A stretch of 64,000 nt of DNA. It comes from an uncultured Alphaproteobacteria bacterium (GTDB taxonomy: Bacteria; Pseudomonadota; Alphaproteobacteria; Rs-D84). The position numbers and the translations under genes are program-made. Position 1 is the first letter of the stretch, and each line of letters opens with the position of its first letter. This document shows, one piece after another, positions 1 to 9,240 of the stretch. The DNA is taken from assembly GCA_944389135.1 (NCBI GenBank), contig CALXLG010000001.1:25421-89420 (forward strand), written 5' to 3'. The notes under the pieces were generated by a model, which was not told the origin of the DNA, did not search any database, and saw only the letters and a list, made by a program, of their open reading frames with translations.

Positions 1-2592
1 AACAATCAATCCAACATTTTTAGTTTTGTCTGGCGTAAATGTTGTTGATTTATCACTTGAGCTAGATTTTGGTGTAACCGCTGGTAAAGTTTTTGATACC
101 ACAGAATTACTCGATATTACAACAGATTCCATCGGTGTCGATACAGGAGAAGTTATTATAGTTTCTGGTTCAACAGGAGTATTTGGTGTTACAACAGGTA
201 CAGGTACCTGTGAAACTTGTTTTTCTGTTTTGTTTGTTTTTACAGGCAAGGGTTCTACAGATATATCTTCAATTTCTATAGTACCAGTATATGGTTCTTT
301 TTGAGCTAAGCATTCAGGTATTTTATATCCTGGTGCAGTTTTTGATTCAAAATATGCGGCACCAGCAGCAGTTTCTGCAATTGTTCCCAAGGCTGGATTT
401 ACCATTCCTGCCATATTGAAAGTGATATGTGTAATCTGTGTAGCTTCTTCAATAGGAACTCTTACAAGAGCAGATGCAAACTGTCCGTTTCTTAATCTTA
501 ATAATCCTTTCGCTTTATCATACCATGTTGCACCACGATATAAATTTACATCTAAATTAACTTTACTTAATATTTGTTCTGCATCTGCCCATGTATATGG
601 TGTACCATATTTCAGTCCTAATTTATTTAAGAAAGGTGCACCACCTGTGGTTTTTGCTGTACCTTCTACGGTTGAACGCAATAATATTCCAGGTTTACCG
701 TTGTCACCAAAAGCATATACTTTTTCACCAATTTTTTTTGTTATAACGCTTTGTGTTTTTTCAAATGCTAAATTTCCAACTCTAAGCAATGCACCCGCTA
801 TTTCTGCAATTTCAGATATAGTTCTTACATGTTGCCAAAATTGTTTAGTTTGTTTTACTTCGCATGTAACAGGGTCAAATAAGTCAGAATTTTGCATAAA
901 ATACAACCAATAATCTGAATCACTTGGTATTTGTTCAAATAAATGAGAGAACATATCATCAACGGTTTTTTGTTCCGCATCAGTAAATTCTTTTTTGTAA
1001 CTATTGATTTTTACCAAACAATCATTTATTAACTTTTTAGCACATTCTTCATCTTTACATTGTTCCGCGGCATCTGCAAACTCAGAGAATATACCAGTTT
1101 GCATAACAATATTAGCAGTTGTTTTGCCAATAGCTCCACTAATTACCAGAGTGCCAGCTACATAATTTAAAGCAACTACAGCACCACCTTGTGCGCCAGG
1201 TACAAAGAACAACGCAACACCAACAGCAGCGGCGCCCACTTCTGTTGTTATTTTTATGGCTTTATTTATCTTATCTGCGGATGCTGCAGAAGGTAGTAAA
1301 CATGTACCATTTGTCCATGTGGGTTGATCACATTCTGGACAAGAATCTTTTAAAGATTCCGCTAATTGCTTACAATTTTCTTCCCCAAGCAACCTACAAT
1401 TCTTACCGTCAAAACTCCCATCACTAGTTAAACAACCAACGCCACTTATACCGCCTTTATGCCGCCAATTAGCAAATTCGTTAACATCATCAACAACAAA
1501 GTCTATTTGATTATTACCAACACGACAAGTTATAATATCATCTTTTATATTTCCTATTTTCGAAGTACAACCGCCACCTCTATATGTATTAAAACTATTT
1601 GAGCATGATACATCATATGTATTCACATTGGCTTTTTCTGCAATGTATTGTTTTAAGTAATCTTCCAATGATGGCACATTTCTAACCTGAATATCACGGC
1701 AAAGCAAAAAGTTATCAATACCATACGCTGTTTTAAGACCTTGTTTATCCAATATAGTTTTAAAATCTATTTCACACGTTCCATTTTTATATGCCGCAGA
1801 ATAGTTAAATTTTTCCATCGAAGTATTTATCTTAGAACATGTTGCAACACTATCGGTAGTACAAGACGCATTCCAACAAGTCATTGTTCCACTAACATTT
1901 GTACCACCACCAGCACACCCAGCATTAATAGCGGGTGTATCAAACATTTTACATATAGCATTTTGAATACTCTCTTGAATTTTGCTATCTGATGATTCTT
2001 TCAAATCATCGAATACAAATTCATAAAATGTATTGTTTTTTTGAGATGTGCATTTTAATACATAATCTGTCGCACCTAAAACGACTTTTATTTCTCTGGG
2101 GTCTGCTTTTGAACATTGTAAACTATCATCACCGTGCTTGATGCGTGCATATTCTTTTGCAAGTTGTATACCAGGTGTTAGGTTTACTTGTGTGCCACCA
2201 AAAAATTTATTTGTAAAAAAGTCATCTATACAATATTCTTTACCACCAGTTTTACCTTTATCTTTTCCGCATACCTCATAAAATCTTATAAGAGATTTGG
2301 TTATTAAACTGTTTACAAATTTTCTGCATTTGTCTTTATCTGTTGTTTTTTTTATATCTAAACCGCCAGCAGTGCATACATTCCATAATGATTTACTACT
2401 AATACCTGTAACGCCACCTTCTTTAACAGCGACATTATATGTTGCCAATGCAGATGCTGCATCTTTTTCAGCTGGGAAATATTCTTTGATTACTTCACCA
2501 ACCGCATCCGTATTGTTAAAAATTATATTTGCATGAATAGGGAAGATTAAGCACAGAGAAGAAAGTAATGCAAATAATAATCGTCTAATCAT
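1..2592 (-). CDS. Large secreted protein of unknown function (3' end outside window)
   Basis: The minus-strand frame is open for 864 codons from an ATG at 2592 to the window edge, so the C-terminus is missing. I do not recognise a family. Residues 1-21 form a signal peptide ending near HANI, so export is likely. The first 450 residues are Cys-rich. About residues 446-495 are a Gly/Ala-rich hydrophobic stretch that could span or insert into a membrane. About residues 790-860 are a Pro/Thr/Ser-rich low-complexity tail. The ATG overlaps the stop of the upstream gene by 4 nt (ATGA), so the two are probably translationally coupled. All plus-strand ORFs here are shadows. Confidence 0.8.
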   Translation of the reverse strand, partial: MIRRLLFALLSSLCLIFPIHANIIFNNTDAVGEVIKEYFPAEKDAASALATYNVAVKEGGVTGISSKSLWNVCTAGGLDIKKTTDKDKCRKFVNSLITKSLIRFYEVCGKDKGKTGGKEYCIDDFFTNKFFGGTQVNLTPGIQLAKEYARIKHGDDSLQCSKADPREIKVVLGATDYVLKCTSQKNNTFYEFVFDDLKESSDSKIQESIQNAICKMFDTPAINAGCAGGGTNVSGTMTCWNASCTTDSVATCSKINTSMEKFNYSAAYKNGTCEIDFKTILDKQGLKTAYGIDNFLLCRDIQVRNVPSLEDYLKQYIAEKANVNTYDVSCSNSFNTYRGGGCTSKIGNIKDDIITCRVGNNQIDFVVDDVNEFANWRHKGGISGVGCLTSDGSFDGKNCRLLGEENCKQLAESLKDSCPECDQPTWTNGTCLLPSAASADKINKAIKITTEVGAAAVGVALFFVPGAQGGAVVALNYVAGTLVISGAIGKTTANIVMQTGIFSEFADAAEQCKDEECAKKLINDCLVKINSYKKEFTDAEQKTVDDMFSHLFEQIPSDSDYWLYFMQNSDLFDPVTCEVKQTKQFWQHVRTISEIAEIAGALLRVGNLAFEKTQSVITKKIGEKVYAFGDNGKPGILLRSTVEGTAKTTGGAPFLNKLGLKYGTPYTWADAEQILSKVNLDVNLYRGATWYDKAKGLLRLRNGQFASALVRVPIEEATQITHITFNMAGMVNPALGTIAETAAGAAYFESKTAPGYKIPECLAQKEPYTGTIEIEDISVEPLPVKTNKTEKQVSQVPVPVVTPNTPVEPETIITSPVSTPMESVVISSNSVVSKTLPAVTPKSSSSDKSTTFTPDKTKNVGLIV

Positions 2593-3539
2593 TTCAGTAC
2601 TCCTGTGCATTTTTCAGCGACCTTAGCTACTTTTTTAATAGCCGATATTTGTGTTGCATTTAGAACAGTTGCAGTTGCAGATGCAACTGTTGAGGCCCCT
2701 GCCAAAACATTAGACGCAGTATTTAAGTCCTTTTCTTTCTGTTTACCAGAATTAGTATTATCGTTTCTAGTTTTATCGGTGTTCGCAACCGCAGATGTTA
2801 CCGTTCCAACAGCACCAGTTGTTGCACCAACAATCGATGAAATCATTGCGCCCTTACCACGATTGTTTATTGGCGATATATCAACATAATTATATTCATC
2901 ACAAGCATTTACAATATTATTTGCTTCTGTAACATCTTCGCCATTTATACGCGCCTGCATAATGGAGTCACGTAGATTGTTAACAGCCTCTTTACAGGCG
3001 TCGATTTGTGTTTGTAGGTCACCTTTTACCTGATTATTACCAGAAATTATAGCACCAGCAACATTGGTTGCGGTATTGCCCGCTAACAAACCAGTTCGCC
3101 AATTACCAAGATTTTTTGACTTATTGTTTAACTTATCTAATTCGGACTGATATGTATCAACAGTTTTAACTGCTTCATCATATGACAAATTAAATTCTTG
3201 CTCAAACGCAGATATTTCTTCATCAGTTATATTTGTTTCTGGAAAATCTTTTTGTATTTCACGCAATTCTTCTAATAACTTTTCATAAGATTCTGCTTCT
3301 TTATCCGTAGCGTATTTTATAATACCAACTGTGGTTGCACCAATTCCTAAACCTGTTCCGACACCAGTGACCGCAGTATTTATTCCTGCCATTTTCTTCA
3401 AATCTGCCAATTCATCATCAATACCAACACATGCAGAATATGTCGCACGTAATGCATCGTTCAAAGGTAAAACATCTGCATTTGCAACAATTGGTAAAGC
3501 ACAAAATACTAAAAATAATTTAGATTTTCCACCTAACAT
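2589..3539 (-). CDS. Secreted glycine-zipper-like protein, paralogue of the gene at 20732-21730
   Basis: 316 aa with an N-terminal signal peptide (cleavage near ANA-D, residue 22). No known family recognised. There are four small-residue Gly/Ala/Thr-rich hydrophobic segments: GINTAVTGVGTG, the NWRTGLLAGNTATNVAGA region, the GAMISSIVGATTGAVG region and a C-terminal SNVLAGASTVASATATV segment. A charged helical region lies at about residues 80-140. The spacing and segment sequences match those of the 332-aa protein encoded at 20732-21730, so the two are clear paralogues. Each is followed, with an ATGA overlap, by another secreted-protein gene. A periplasmic or membrane-inserting role is inference only. 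Confidence 0.85.
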   Translation of the reverse strand: MLGGKSKLFLVFCALPIVANADVLPLNDALRATYSACVGIDDELADLKKMAGINTAVTGVGTGLGIGATTVGIIKYATDKEAESYEKLLEELREIQKDFPETNITDEEISAFEQEFNLSYDEAVKTVDTYQSELDKLNNKSKNLGNWRTGLLAGNTATNVAGAIISGNNQVKGDLQTQIDACKEAVNNLRDSIMQARINGEDVTEANNIVNACDEYNYVDISPINNRGKGAMISSIVGATTGAVGTVTSAVANTDKTRNDNTNSGKQKEKDLNTASNVLAGASTVASATATVLNATQISAIKKVAKVAEKCTGVLK

Positions 3540-3549
3540 CTCTTGAAAA

Positions 3550-3579
3550 ATTATACCAAAAACTGCATATATTAATCAA
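3550..3579 (-). promoter_or_regulatory. Candidate sigma-70 promoter for the 3539-1 gene pair
   Basis: On the minus strand TTGATT (3579-3574) and TATAAT (3555-3550) are separated by 18 nt. The predicted start of transcription falls only a few bases upstream of the ATG at 3539, which would give an almost leaderless message. Either that is real or a further upstream promoter is used. Confidence 0.45.
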
Positions 3580-3837
3580 TATAAAATTAATTAGTTGTAA
3601 AAGCCTTGGAAATAAGATTTTTTGATTGCTTTTTTTGGTTTTTACATGGTTATTGTTTCTTTGAAAAAAATGTTTGATTTAATTACAAATACAAACGGTT
3701 TAATACCTTAATTGTTGGGAATAAATTAAAGCACACGTGCAAATTTGTAGGTATTCAAACTGTGTTTTATTTGTTTTTTATATACAAATTTTGAAATGTT
3801 AGTGCAGGTTACAAATCTTTAGATTGTAAAGAAATTA

Positions 3838-3865
3838 AAAAAAATCCCCCAATTTGGGAGATGTT
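3838..3865 (-). terminator. Rho-independent terminator of tRNA-fMet
   Basis: On the minus strand CTCCC and GGGGG arms with a 5-nt AT loop are followed by A and eight T. It lies directly downstream of the tRNA. Confidence 0.75.
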
Positions 3866-3873
3866 TTTAAAAC

Positions 3874-3950
<77 letters not shown>

Positions 3951-3962
3951 ATAATCTGTGCC

Positions 3963-3990
3963 ATTATATCATTTTTTTCCCCACTGTCAA
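3963..3990 (-). promoter_or_regulatory. Consensus sigma-70 promoter of tRNA-fMet
   Basis: On the minus strand a perfect TTGACA (3990-3985) and a perfect TATAAT (3968-3963) are separated by 16 nt, 13 nt upstream of the tRNA 5' end. It is the best promoter match in the window. Confidence 0.85.
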
Positions 3991-4046
3991 CTTATTTATC
4001 TGCGTCATATTCTTTTGTTATAATTAGGTTTTATTCCCAGTCTGTC

Positions 4047-4075
4047 TTGAATTATCTTTTTTTTATTGCTAAAAT
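4047..4075 (+). promoter_or_regulatory. Candidate promoter of the lipid A operon
   Basis: TTGAAT (4047-4052) and TAAAAT (4070-4075) with a 17-nt spacer, about 30 nt upstream of the first start codon at 4106. Confidence 0.5.
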
Positions 4076-4105
4076 CTTCCAGAATTTAAATAAAGAGTCG
4101 GTATA

Positions 4106-4897
4106 ATGTATAAAACTTTTAGAAAATTATGGAAGGCTTTCTGGGAACCTATTTTGCGCCTGTCTTTCTTTCAATGGTTATTAGCAGGACTTATGGCAAT
4201 TTCTATATGGTTCGTTTATTTTACTTCTAGAAAGAAAATTAAAAATTGGGATACTTTTAAAAAATATCGCAGAAAACCCGCTATATTCATTTTTTGGCAT
4301 GGTCGCAGTATGATGCTGTCTCCTATCGTTTGTCTAGGGGGAATGCACGCTTATGCTGTCGCTTCACGACATAAAGACGGACGAATGATGGCTAAATTAC
4401 AATATTTATTTGGCTTGAAATCTATTTATGGCAGTACTTCCGAAGGTGGTATTTCTGTTCTGCGCCAAGGTGTGCGTATGCTTAGACGTGGTGACCATTC
4501 TATGTGCTTGTCACCCGATGGACCTGGGGGACCTTCTTTGCGTGTACAAGACGGAGCTTTGTATTTTGCTAAAATGACGGGTGCCCCCATAATACCAGTT
4601 TGTTATTCTTGTTCAAAGGCGTGGTTCCAAAATAGGTGGGATAGATATTTAGTGGCTTTACCTTTTTCTACAATTACTTGCCATGTTGGTGAACCTATTT
4701 TTATAGACTCGAAAGTAAGTGCTAAAGAATTTGAAAATATTCGTCAGAAAATTGAAAATATTATGGTAAAGCAAGTTCGTGATATGGACGGTGAATTCAA
4801 TTTATTCAAAGTTGAACAAGATTTAACTGCTAGCGAATTTAAGAAAAAGTTAAGAGAAGAACGAGAAGCCGCTAAAAAAGCTAAAAAAAAGAAATAA
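4106..4897 (+). CDS. DUF374 lysophospholipid acyltransferase-family protein
   Basis: 263 aa. One hydrophobic segment lies at about residues 20-41. The acyltransferase core has FWHGR (H65) in place of the usual HX4D box, then SRHKDG (88-93) and SPDGPGGP (136-143), which are hallmarks of the DUF374 branch of the LPLAT superfamily. The C-terminus is Lys-rich. It sits 9 nt upstream of lpxK in an apparent operon with lpxK and lpxC, which supports a role in acylation of lipid A or a related envelope lipid at the inner membrane. The exact acceptor cannot be told from sequence. Confidence 0.88.
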   Translation: MYKTFRKLWKAFWEPILRLSFFQWLLAGLMAISIWFVYFTSRKKIKNWDTFKKYRRKPAIFIFWHGRSMMLSPIVCLGGMHAYAVASRHKDGRMMAKLQYLFGLKSIYGSTSEGGISVLRQGVRMLRRGDHSMCLSPDGPGGPSLRVQDGALYFAKMTGAPIIPVCYSCSKAWFQNRWDRYLVALPFSTITCHVGEPIFIDSKVSAKEFENIRQKIENIMVKQVRDMDGEFNLFKVEQDLTASEFKKKLREEREAAKKAKKKK

Positions 4898-4906
4898 GGA
4901 GATAAT

Positions 4907-5809
4907 ATGAAAACTCCATGGTGGTTTTTACATAAAACACTGCTTGCATTTTTATTATTGCCTGTCTCTTGGCTTTATTATCTTATAACTCGTTTGGTTT
5001 ATATTTGTCGTAAGTTTAATGCTTATAAATCTAGAAGACCTATAATTTGTATTGGTAATATTTTGGCAGGTGGGGTTGGTAAAACACCCATTGTTCGTGA
5101 AATTGCTACTTTCTTAGATGCACCTGTTATAATGCGTGGTTATAAAAAAACATCTAAAACTGGTAATGTCGGTGATGAAGCAACCATGATGGCGCGTGAC
5201 GGCTTGCAAGTGCATGTAGGAAACAGAAAAAGTAATTTAATCTTGTTAAATAAACAATTGTCAGAAACAGGGCCAATTGTTATGGATGACGGGTTTCAAA
5301 ATTCTGGTATAAAAAAAGATATTTCTATATTGGTTTTTGATGATAGTATAGGTTATGGAAACGGTTTTTTATTACCAGCTGGACCTTTGCGTGAACCAAA
5401 GCGGGCAATTAAAAAAGCAAATGCTGTGATAGTAATAAAAAGTAATAAACCACGAAAAAAATTTAAAATTCCTTATGATGTACCAACTTTTTATGCAGAA
5501 ACGAAAACTTTTTCACCTTATTCAGAAAACGAAAAATTATTTGCTTTTGCGGGAATTGGATATCCTAAAAAGTTTTTTAACGCTTTGAAAAATGTTGTTG
5601 GGAAAAAAGCTTTTCCTGACCACTATCAATATACTGATAAAGATTTAGAACAATTAATAGAAAAAGCTAAAAATAAAAAAGCAAAATTAATAACAACTGA
5701 AAAAGACTGGGTAAGATTACCAGACTGGGCAAAAGAAGAAATAAAATATGCTAAATTAGAAATGAATATAGATAATAAATTCTTTCAGTGGTTAAAGGAG
5801 AATATCTAA
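4907..5809 (+). CDS. lpxK: Tetraacyldisaccharide 4'-kinase LpxK
   Basis: 300 aa. LpxK phosphorylates the 4' position of the lipid A disaccharide at the inner membrane, using ATP. An N-terminal hydrophobic anchor (about residues 10-35) is followed by the LpxK-type P-loop (GNILAGGVGKT, residues 50-60). VMDDGFQ and the GPLREP segment are typical of the family. Length is slightly short of the usual 320-340 aa. The start follows a GGAG box 9 nt after the acyltransferase gene, and the stop overlaps the lpxC start by one base (TAATG), so the genes are likely co-translated. Confidence 0.95.
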   Translation: MKTPWWFLHKTLLAFLLLPVSWLYYLITRLVYICRKFNAYKSRRPIICIGNILAGGVGKTPIVREIATFLDAPVIMRGYKKTSKTGNVGDEATMMARDGLQVHVGNRKSNLILLNKQLSETGPIVMDDGFQNSGIKKDISILVFDDSIGYGNGFLLPAGPLREPKRAIKKANAVIVIKSNKPRKKFKIPYDVPTFYAETKTFSPYSENEKLFAFAGIGYPKKFFNALKNVVGKKAFPDHYQYTDKDLEQLIEKAKNKKAKLITTEKDWVRLPDWAKEEIKYAKLEMNIDNKFFQWLKENI

Positions 5810-6738
5810 TGGGAACGCTAAAAAAACAAATAAAAATTCAAGGCAAGGGTATTCATTCTGGTTTGCCGGTAAATGTTGTTATAAAACCGTCTAAGAAAAA
5901 GGGGATATTCTTTCGTCGCGTTGATATAAAAGATAGTGAATTAATACCAGCAACATTTGATAATGTTGGTGATACTTCTATGAGAAATACTACAGTTGGA
6001 AGTATTTCTGGGGCGCATGTTCAGACAATTGAACATTTAATGGCTGCGTTTTTTATGGCAGGAATTGATAGTGCAATCGTTGAAATTGATGATAAAGAAA
6101 CACCTATATTAGACGGCAGTGCAGCACAGTTTTATGACGCTTTTATTAAAGCAGGCGTTTCTGAATCTAAGTTAAAAAAGATAGTTGTAAAACGTGAAGT
6201 TATTGCAAAAGCATCAGAAATATTTAATAAACTGCCACTTAGAACAAGAATTAAATTGTGGTTCTTTAATAAAATTTCTGGGCGTAAAAATGATGGTTTT
6301 GTGAAACTAAGTCCGTGTGATAAAGGCTTGAATATAACTGCAACATTAATTTATCCAGAAAAAATTATAGGAAATCAGACTTTTTCTTATTCTTTTGACG
6401 GAACTAAAAAGTCTGTTCAGAATTTTATAAAGAATATTGCAAGAGCAAGAACATTTGGAAAATATTCTGAGTGGGAATATTTGAAAGCACACGGTATGGG
6501 GCGTGGGGCAGATGAAACAAATGTAATTGCTTTGAATGATAAAGGCGACGGTACTCTTAATGCTACTTTATGGGAAGACGAGTTTGTAAGACATAAGATA
6601 ATAGATGCAATTGGTGATATGTTTACAAGTGGCGGGTTTATTGTAGGTAATTTAGAGTCTTATAAGGGAAGTCATGCGTTGAATAATTTGGTGTTAAAAA
6701 AGTTATTTAGTGATAAAGACAATTATGATATAATATAA
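5809..6738 (+). CDS. lpxC: UDP-3-O-acyl-N-acetylglucosamine deacetylase LpxC
   Basis: 309 aa from the chosen ATG. LpxC carries out the committed, zinc-dependent step of lipid A synthesis in the cytoplasm. EHLMAAF (H76 as first zinc ligand), the VRHKIIDAIGD segment (further His and Asp ligands) and GSHALNN (general-acid His) are all present. A GTG 21 nt further upstream is also open, but the ATG at 5809 has AAGGAG at proper spacing and begins at the family's usual GTLKKQIKIQGKGIHSG N-terminus. lpxC is usually in a division cluster; here it is joined to lpxK instead. Confidence 0.96.
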   Translation: MGTLKKQIKIQGKGIHSGLPVNVVIKPSKKKGIFFRRVDIKDSELIPATFDNVGDTSMRNTTVGSISGAHVQTIEHLMAAFFMAGIDSAIVEIDDKETPILDGSAAQFYDAFIKAGVSESKLKKIVVKREVIAKASEIFNKLPLRTRIKLWFFNKISGRKNDGFVKLSPCDKGLNITATLIYPEKIIGNQTFSYSFDGTKKSVQNFIKNIARARTFGKYSEWEYLKAHGMGRGADETNVIALNDKGDGTLNATLWEDEFVRHKIIDAIGDMFTSGGFIVGNLESYKGSHALNNLVLKKLFSDKDNYDII

Positions 6739-6759
6739 CTATAAAAAAGAAGGTTTAAT

Positions 6760-7188
6760 ATGAAGAAATTAATTGCTATATGTTCTTTGCTTTTTGCGCT
6801 GGGCGCATGCAGCGGTTTAATCGAAAATGAAAACGGCAGTGAATATTTAACACAATTAGAAGCCGAACCAATCGGTTGTACGTTTTTGTATAAGATAGAA
6901 TCAGAAGTATCTGTTTATGATGCAGATGATGCACGCAGATATTTAGAAAATAGAATTGCAGACCAAGCTCGCCCTGGTAATGCTTATTGGATTACAAGTC
7001 AACGTACTCGCCCGAATGAATGGGTAATATTTGGACCAGAACGTGCGTTTATTTTGGTTGCAAATGTTTATGATTGTCCGCATCCACGCAGTGTTCGTAC
7101 GGCAAAAGACGGGGATGTTAATCAAATGCCTACAACCGTTATAATAGAACAAGATTCGAATTGTGTTGATTCTATGTACGGTTGTTAA
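6760..7188 (+). CDS. Small lipoprotein of unknown function
   Basis: 142 aa with a lipoprotein signal peptide (lipobox LGAC, lipidated Cys at about residue 17). Four further cysteines follow: one at residue 40, one in the YDCPHP segment and two near the C-terminus. The RRYLENRIADQ segment vaguely recalls small RcsF/DUF4156-type lipoproteins, but I cannot assign the family. It is the last gene of the lipid A transcription unit, 21 nt after lpxC and before a strong terminator. An envelope location is likely. Confidence 0.75.
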   Translation: MKKLIAICSLLFALGACSGLIENENGSEYLTQLEAEPIGCTFLYKIESEVSVYDADDARRYLENRIADQARPGNAYWITSQRTRPNEWVIFGPERAFILVANVYDCPHPRSVRTAKDGDVNQMPTTVIIEQDSNCVDSMYGC

Positions 7189-7209
7189 AAAATTTGGTTA
7201 ACGATATAA

Positions 7210-7250
7210 AAATACCCGTTAAATTTTTGTTTAGCGGGTATTTCTTTGTT
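7210..7250 (+). terminator. Terminator of the lipid A operon
   Basis: A 14-bp hairpin (arms 7210-7223 and 7230-7243, core TACCCG/CGGGTA, one G-T pair) with a T-rich tail. The symmetrical AT flanks could also work in the other direction. Confidence 0.8.
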
Positions 7251-7259
7251 ATTCTATGT

Positions 7260-7289
7260 TTGCCATAGCAGATATTTTTATGTTATAAT
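7260..7289 (+). promoter_or_regulatory. Promoter of the pilO-P-Q-R operon
   Basis: TTGCCA (7260-7265) and TATAAT (7284-7289) with an 18-nt spacer, 22 nt before the TTG start of pilO. The promoter before the separated pilN locus (32308-32337) has the same layout, TTGCCT-18-TATAAT. Confidence 0.65.
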
Positions 7290-7311
7290 TACTAAAAGTA
7301 GGTAGAGAGAA

Positions 7312-8565
7312 TTGACTAGTCAAGTTATAACAGTTAATAAGAAAAAATATGCCGTTGGTTTATTTTGGCAACCAACGGGTGCTGGTTATGTTGCGCGTTC
7401 TTATGCAAAAAATTTGGCAAAAAGCGTAGATAAAAAACTAAATTTATTTACTGAATATCATGGACTTGTTGGACTGGGGTCTAGGAAATTAGGGCATCGT
7501 GTCGGTATGGACTGTGTCGCCGCTGCTGTAACTGACGCGTTAAGTGAATTTTCTTCTTTTCTGGCGGTATTTTCAATTGATAAATATTTTGTTCTGGTTG
7601 CAGTAAGAAATGGCATTATCTTAGAAGATAAATTATTTGAAAAAGAAGATGAAGCACGTGCAGAATATTTTAGATTGTCCGAGATTCCGGATTGGACAGC
7701 TTTGTTTGCACCAAGTTCTTGGGGAATGCCACGTGCAGTTGAAAGAAATTTATCTGATTTAATTATAAATTCTAGTCGCACATTACTTAAACCTATAAGC
7801 CGTGTTGGTACAGGGTTAATATCTTTATTTTTAATACTTGCGTTCTTTGTAATTATAGGGGTGTTTTTTCGTGAACCTATAAAGCAGATGACAAGTACTG
7901 CCTTGCCACCGTCTGAATTAAGTCCAGAAATAGCAGAAGAGTTTGAAAAACAGGTTGAAGAAAAAAATAAAGAATTAGATGCAGAATTTGAAATAGAAAA
8001 ACCAGAACCTATTATAATGCCTTATGATTATTTACCAAATCCAATGGATAGGGCGGCGTTATGTTATCAGGCAATGGCGTTTTTGATGCAACCAATTCTT
8101 GGGTGGAATCAAACATCTGTGGAGTGTGGTGAAACACATGCAACCGCGCGCTTTGTTCGTGATTTTGGTACGTTGGGTGATTTTTATACTATCGCAACAG
8201 AGCTTATGCCAGGTTCTTTCGTTCAAGAAGAATCAGAAAATGCGCTGGTAGTACGTGCGACATTACCAAAAATTCCAACAGAAGCGTCATTAGATGAACG
8301 TGACCCAGATACTGTGGTAAGAAATGTTATGTCGGCATTTCAGTCTATAGACACTCCTGTTGATGCGGAAATTGTTGTTGATGCGTTGACTAATGGTGTC
8401 GAAACAAAATACTTAAATGTAATAGAAGTTGCGGCAGAATCAAAATTGATTCCAACGCAGTTTATGCAAATATTTAACGACTTTGGCGGGGTGTATATGA
8501 CACGTTGCACGTGGAATGTATCAACGCGTACATGGAACTATGAGGTAATAATCTATGCTAAATAA
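7312..8565 (+). CDS. pilO: Type IVb pilus assembly protein PilO (PilO2-like)
   Basis: 417 aa, TTG start preceded by GTAGAGAGA. It matches the layout of the R64/TCP-type PilO pilin accessory protein: a cytoplasmic actin/PilM-like half (about 1-160), one transmembrane helix (about 165-190), then a periplasmic half beginning with a charged coiled-coil (about 200-230). It belongs to the inner-membrane platform that links the assembly ATPase to the secretin. Downstream order (PilP, ATPase, GspF protein) is that of plasmid R64 pilO-P-Q-R, which supports the call more than residue motifs do. The start of the next gene overlaps its end by 11 nt. Confidence 0.8.
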   Translation: MTSQVITVNKKKYAVGLFWQPTGAGYVARSYAKNLAKSVDKKLNLFTEYHGLVGLGSRKLGHRVGMDCVAAAVTDALSEFSSFLAVFSIDKYFVLVAVRNGIILEDKLFEKEDEARAEYFRLSEIPDWTALFAPSSWGMPRAVERNLSDLIINSSRTLLKPISRVGTGLISLFLILAFFVIIGVFFREPIKQMTSTALPPSELSPEIAEEFEKQVEEKNKELDAEFEIEKPEPIIMPYDYLPNPMDRAALCYQAMAFLMQPILGWNQTSVECGETHATARFVRDFGTLGDFYTIATELMPGSFVQEESENALVVRATLPKIPTEASLDERDPDTVVRNVMSAFQSIDTPVDAEIVVDALTNGVETKYLNVIEVAAESKLIPTQFMQIFNDFGGVYMTRCTWNVSTRTWNYEVIIYAK

Positions 8566-9235
8566 AAAAACTTTAAAAAATTTATTCTTTTTATCTTTAT
8601 GTACATTTGTTTCTATGCCCGCTTTCTGTGAAGAATCTGTTATCGATGAAGAAATGGAAAATGTTTCGGCAAATGCTGTTGCTGCATATGAAGCAGAAGA
8701 TTCTTTGTTTAATCAAATAACAACTCTTGAACAAGAAAAAGTGTTAATGCAATTGGAAAAAGAGCGGGCACAACTAGATTTAGAATTGGATAGATTGGCC
8801 GCTGAAAAAATAAAACTTCATATGGAAATAGATACGCTATCTGGGCGCGCAGAACAACAACAACAAGAATTAGAAAATGAAAAAGCAAGATTAGAAGCAG
8901 AAGCTGCAAAGTTAGAGCGCGAAAAAGAAGCCTTAGAAGCACAAGCGCAAGAAGCAGCTGCTGCAAAAGAATATGTTGTTCAAACCGCAAAAACCGAAGA
9001 AAAAGAACAAGAAATTGATTTTAATAAAAGTTATAAGTTAGTTAATGTTTTTGGTTCTGGCTCTCAATTACAGGCAACAATTAAAGATTTAAAGTCTGGG
9101 CAGAACAAACGAATAAGTGTTGGTAAAAATGTAGATGGGTATACTGTTAAGTCAATATCTTTGTACGATGGCGTCGTTTTTGAAAAAGATGGCAATACAC
9201 AGACTTTAAATGTTGTAAGCTCTGCAAATGAATAA
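8555..9235 (+). CDS. pilP: Type IVb pilus biogenesis protein PilP
   Basis: 226 aa. A signal peptide or N-terminal anchor (residues 1-25) is followed by a long charged coiled-coil (about 55-145, rich in Glu, Lys and Gln). A small C-terminal beta domain (about 150-226) contains the G-(K/D)-x-VDGYTVKSI-type repeat seen in PilP/GspC homology regions. PilP acts in the periplasm beside PilO and contacts the secretin. The identity rests on size, layout and position between PilO and the ATPase. Confidence 0.72.
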   Translation: MLNKKTLKNLFFLSLCTFVSMPAFCEESVIDEEMENVSANAVAAYEAEDSLFNQITTLEQEKVLMQLEKERAQLDLELDRLAAEKIKLHMEIDTLSGRAEQQQQELENEKARLEAEAAKLEREKEALEAQAQEAAAAKEYVVQTAKTEEKEQEIDFNKSYKLVNVFGSGSQLQATIKDLKSGQNKRISVGKNVDGYTVKSISLYDGVVFEKDGNTQTLNVVSSANE

Positions 9236-9240
9236 CATAT

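Noticed and set aside
26..2536. Several plus-strand ORFs of 78-165 codons
   Set aside because: They are shadows of the 864-codon minus-strand frame, which has a signal peptide, a coupled start and consistent protein composition.
5788..5808. Upstream GTG extension of lpxC
   Set aside because: The ATG at 5809 has the proper AAGGAG box and the family N-terminus.
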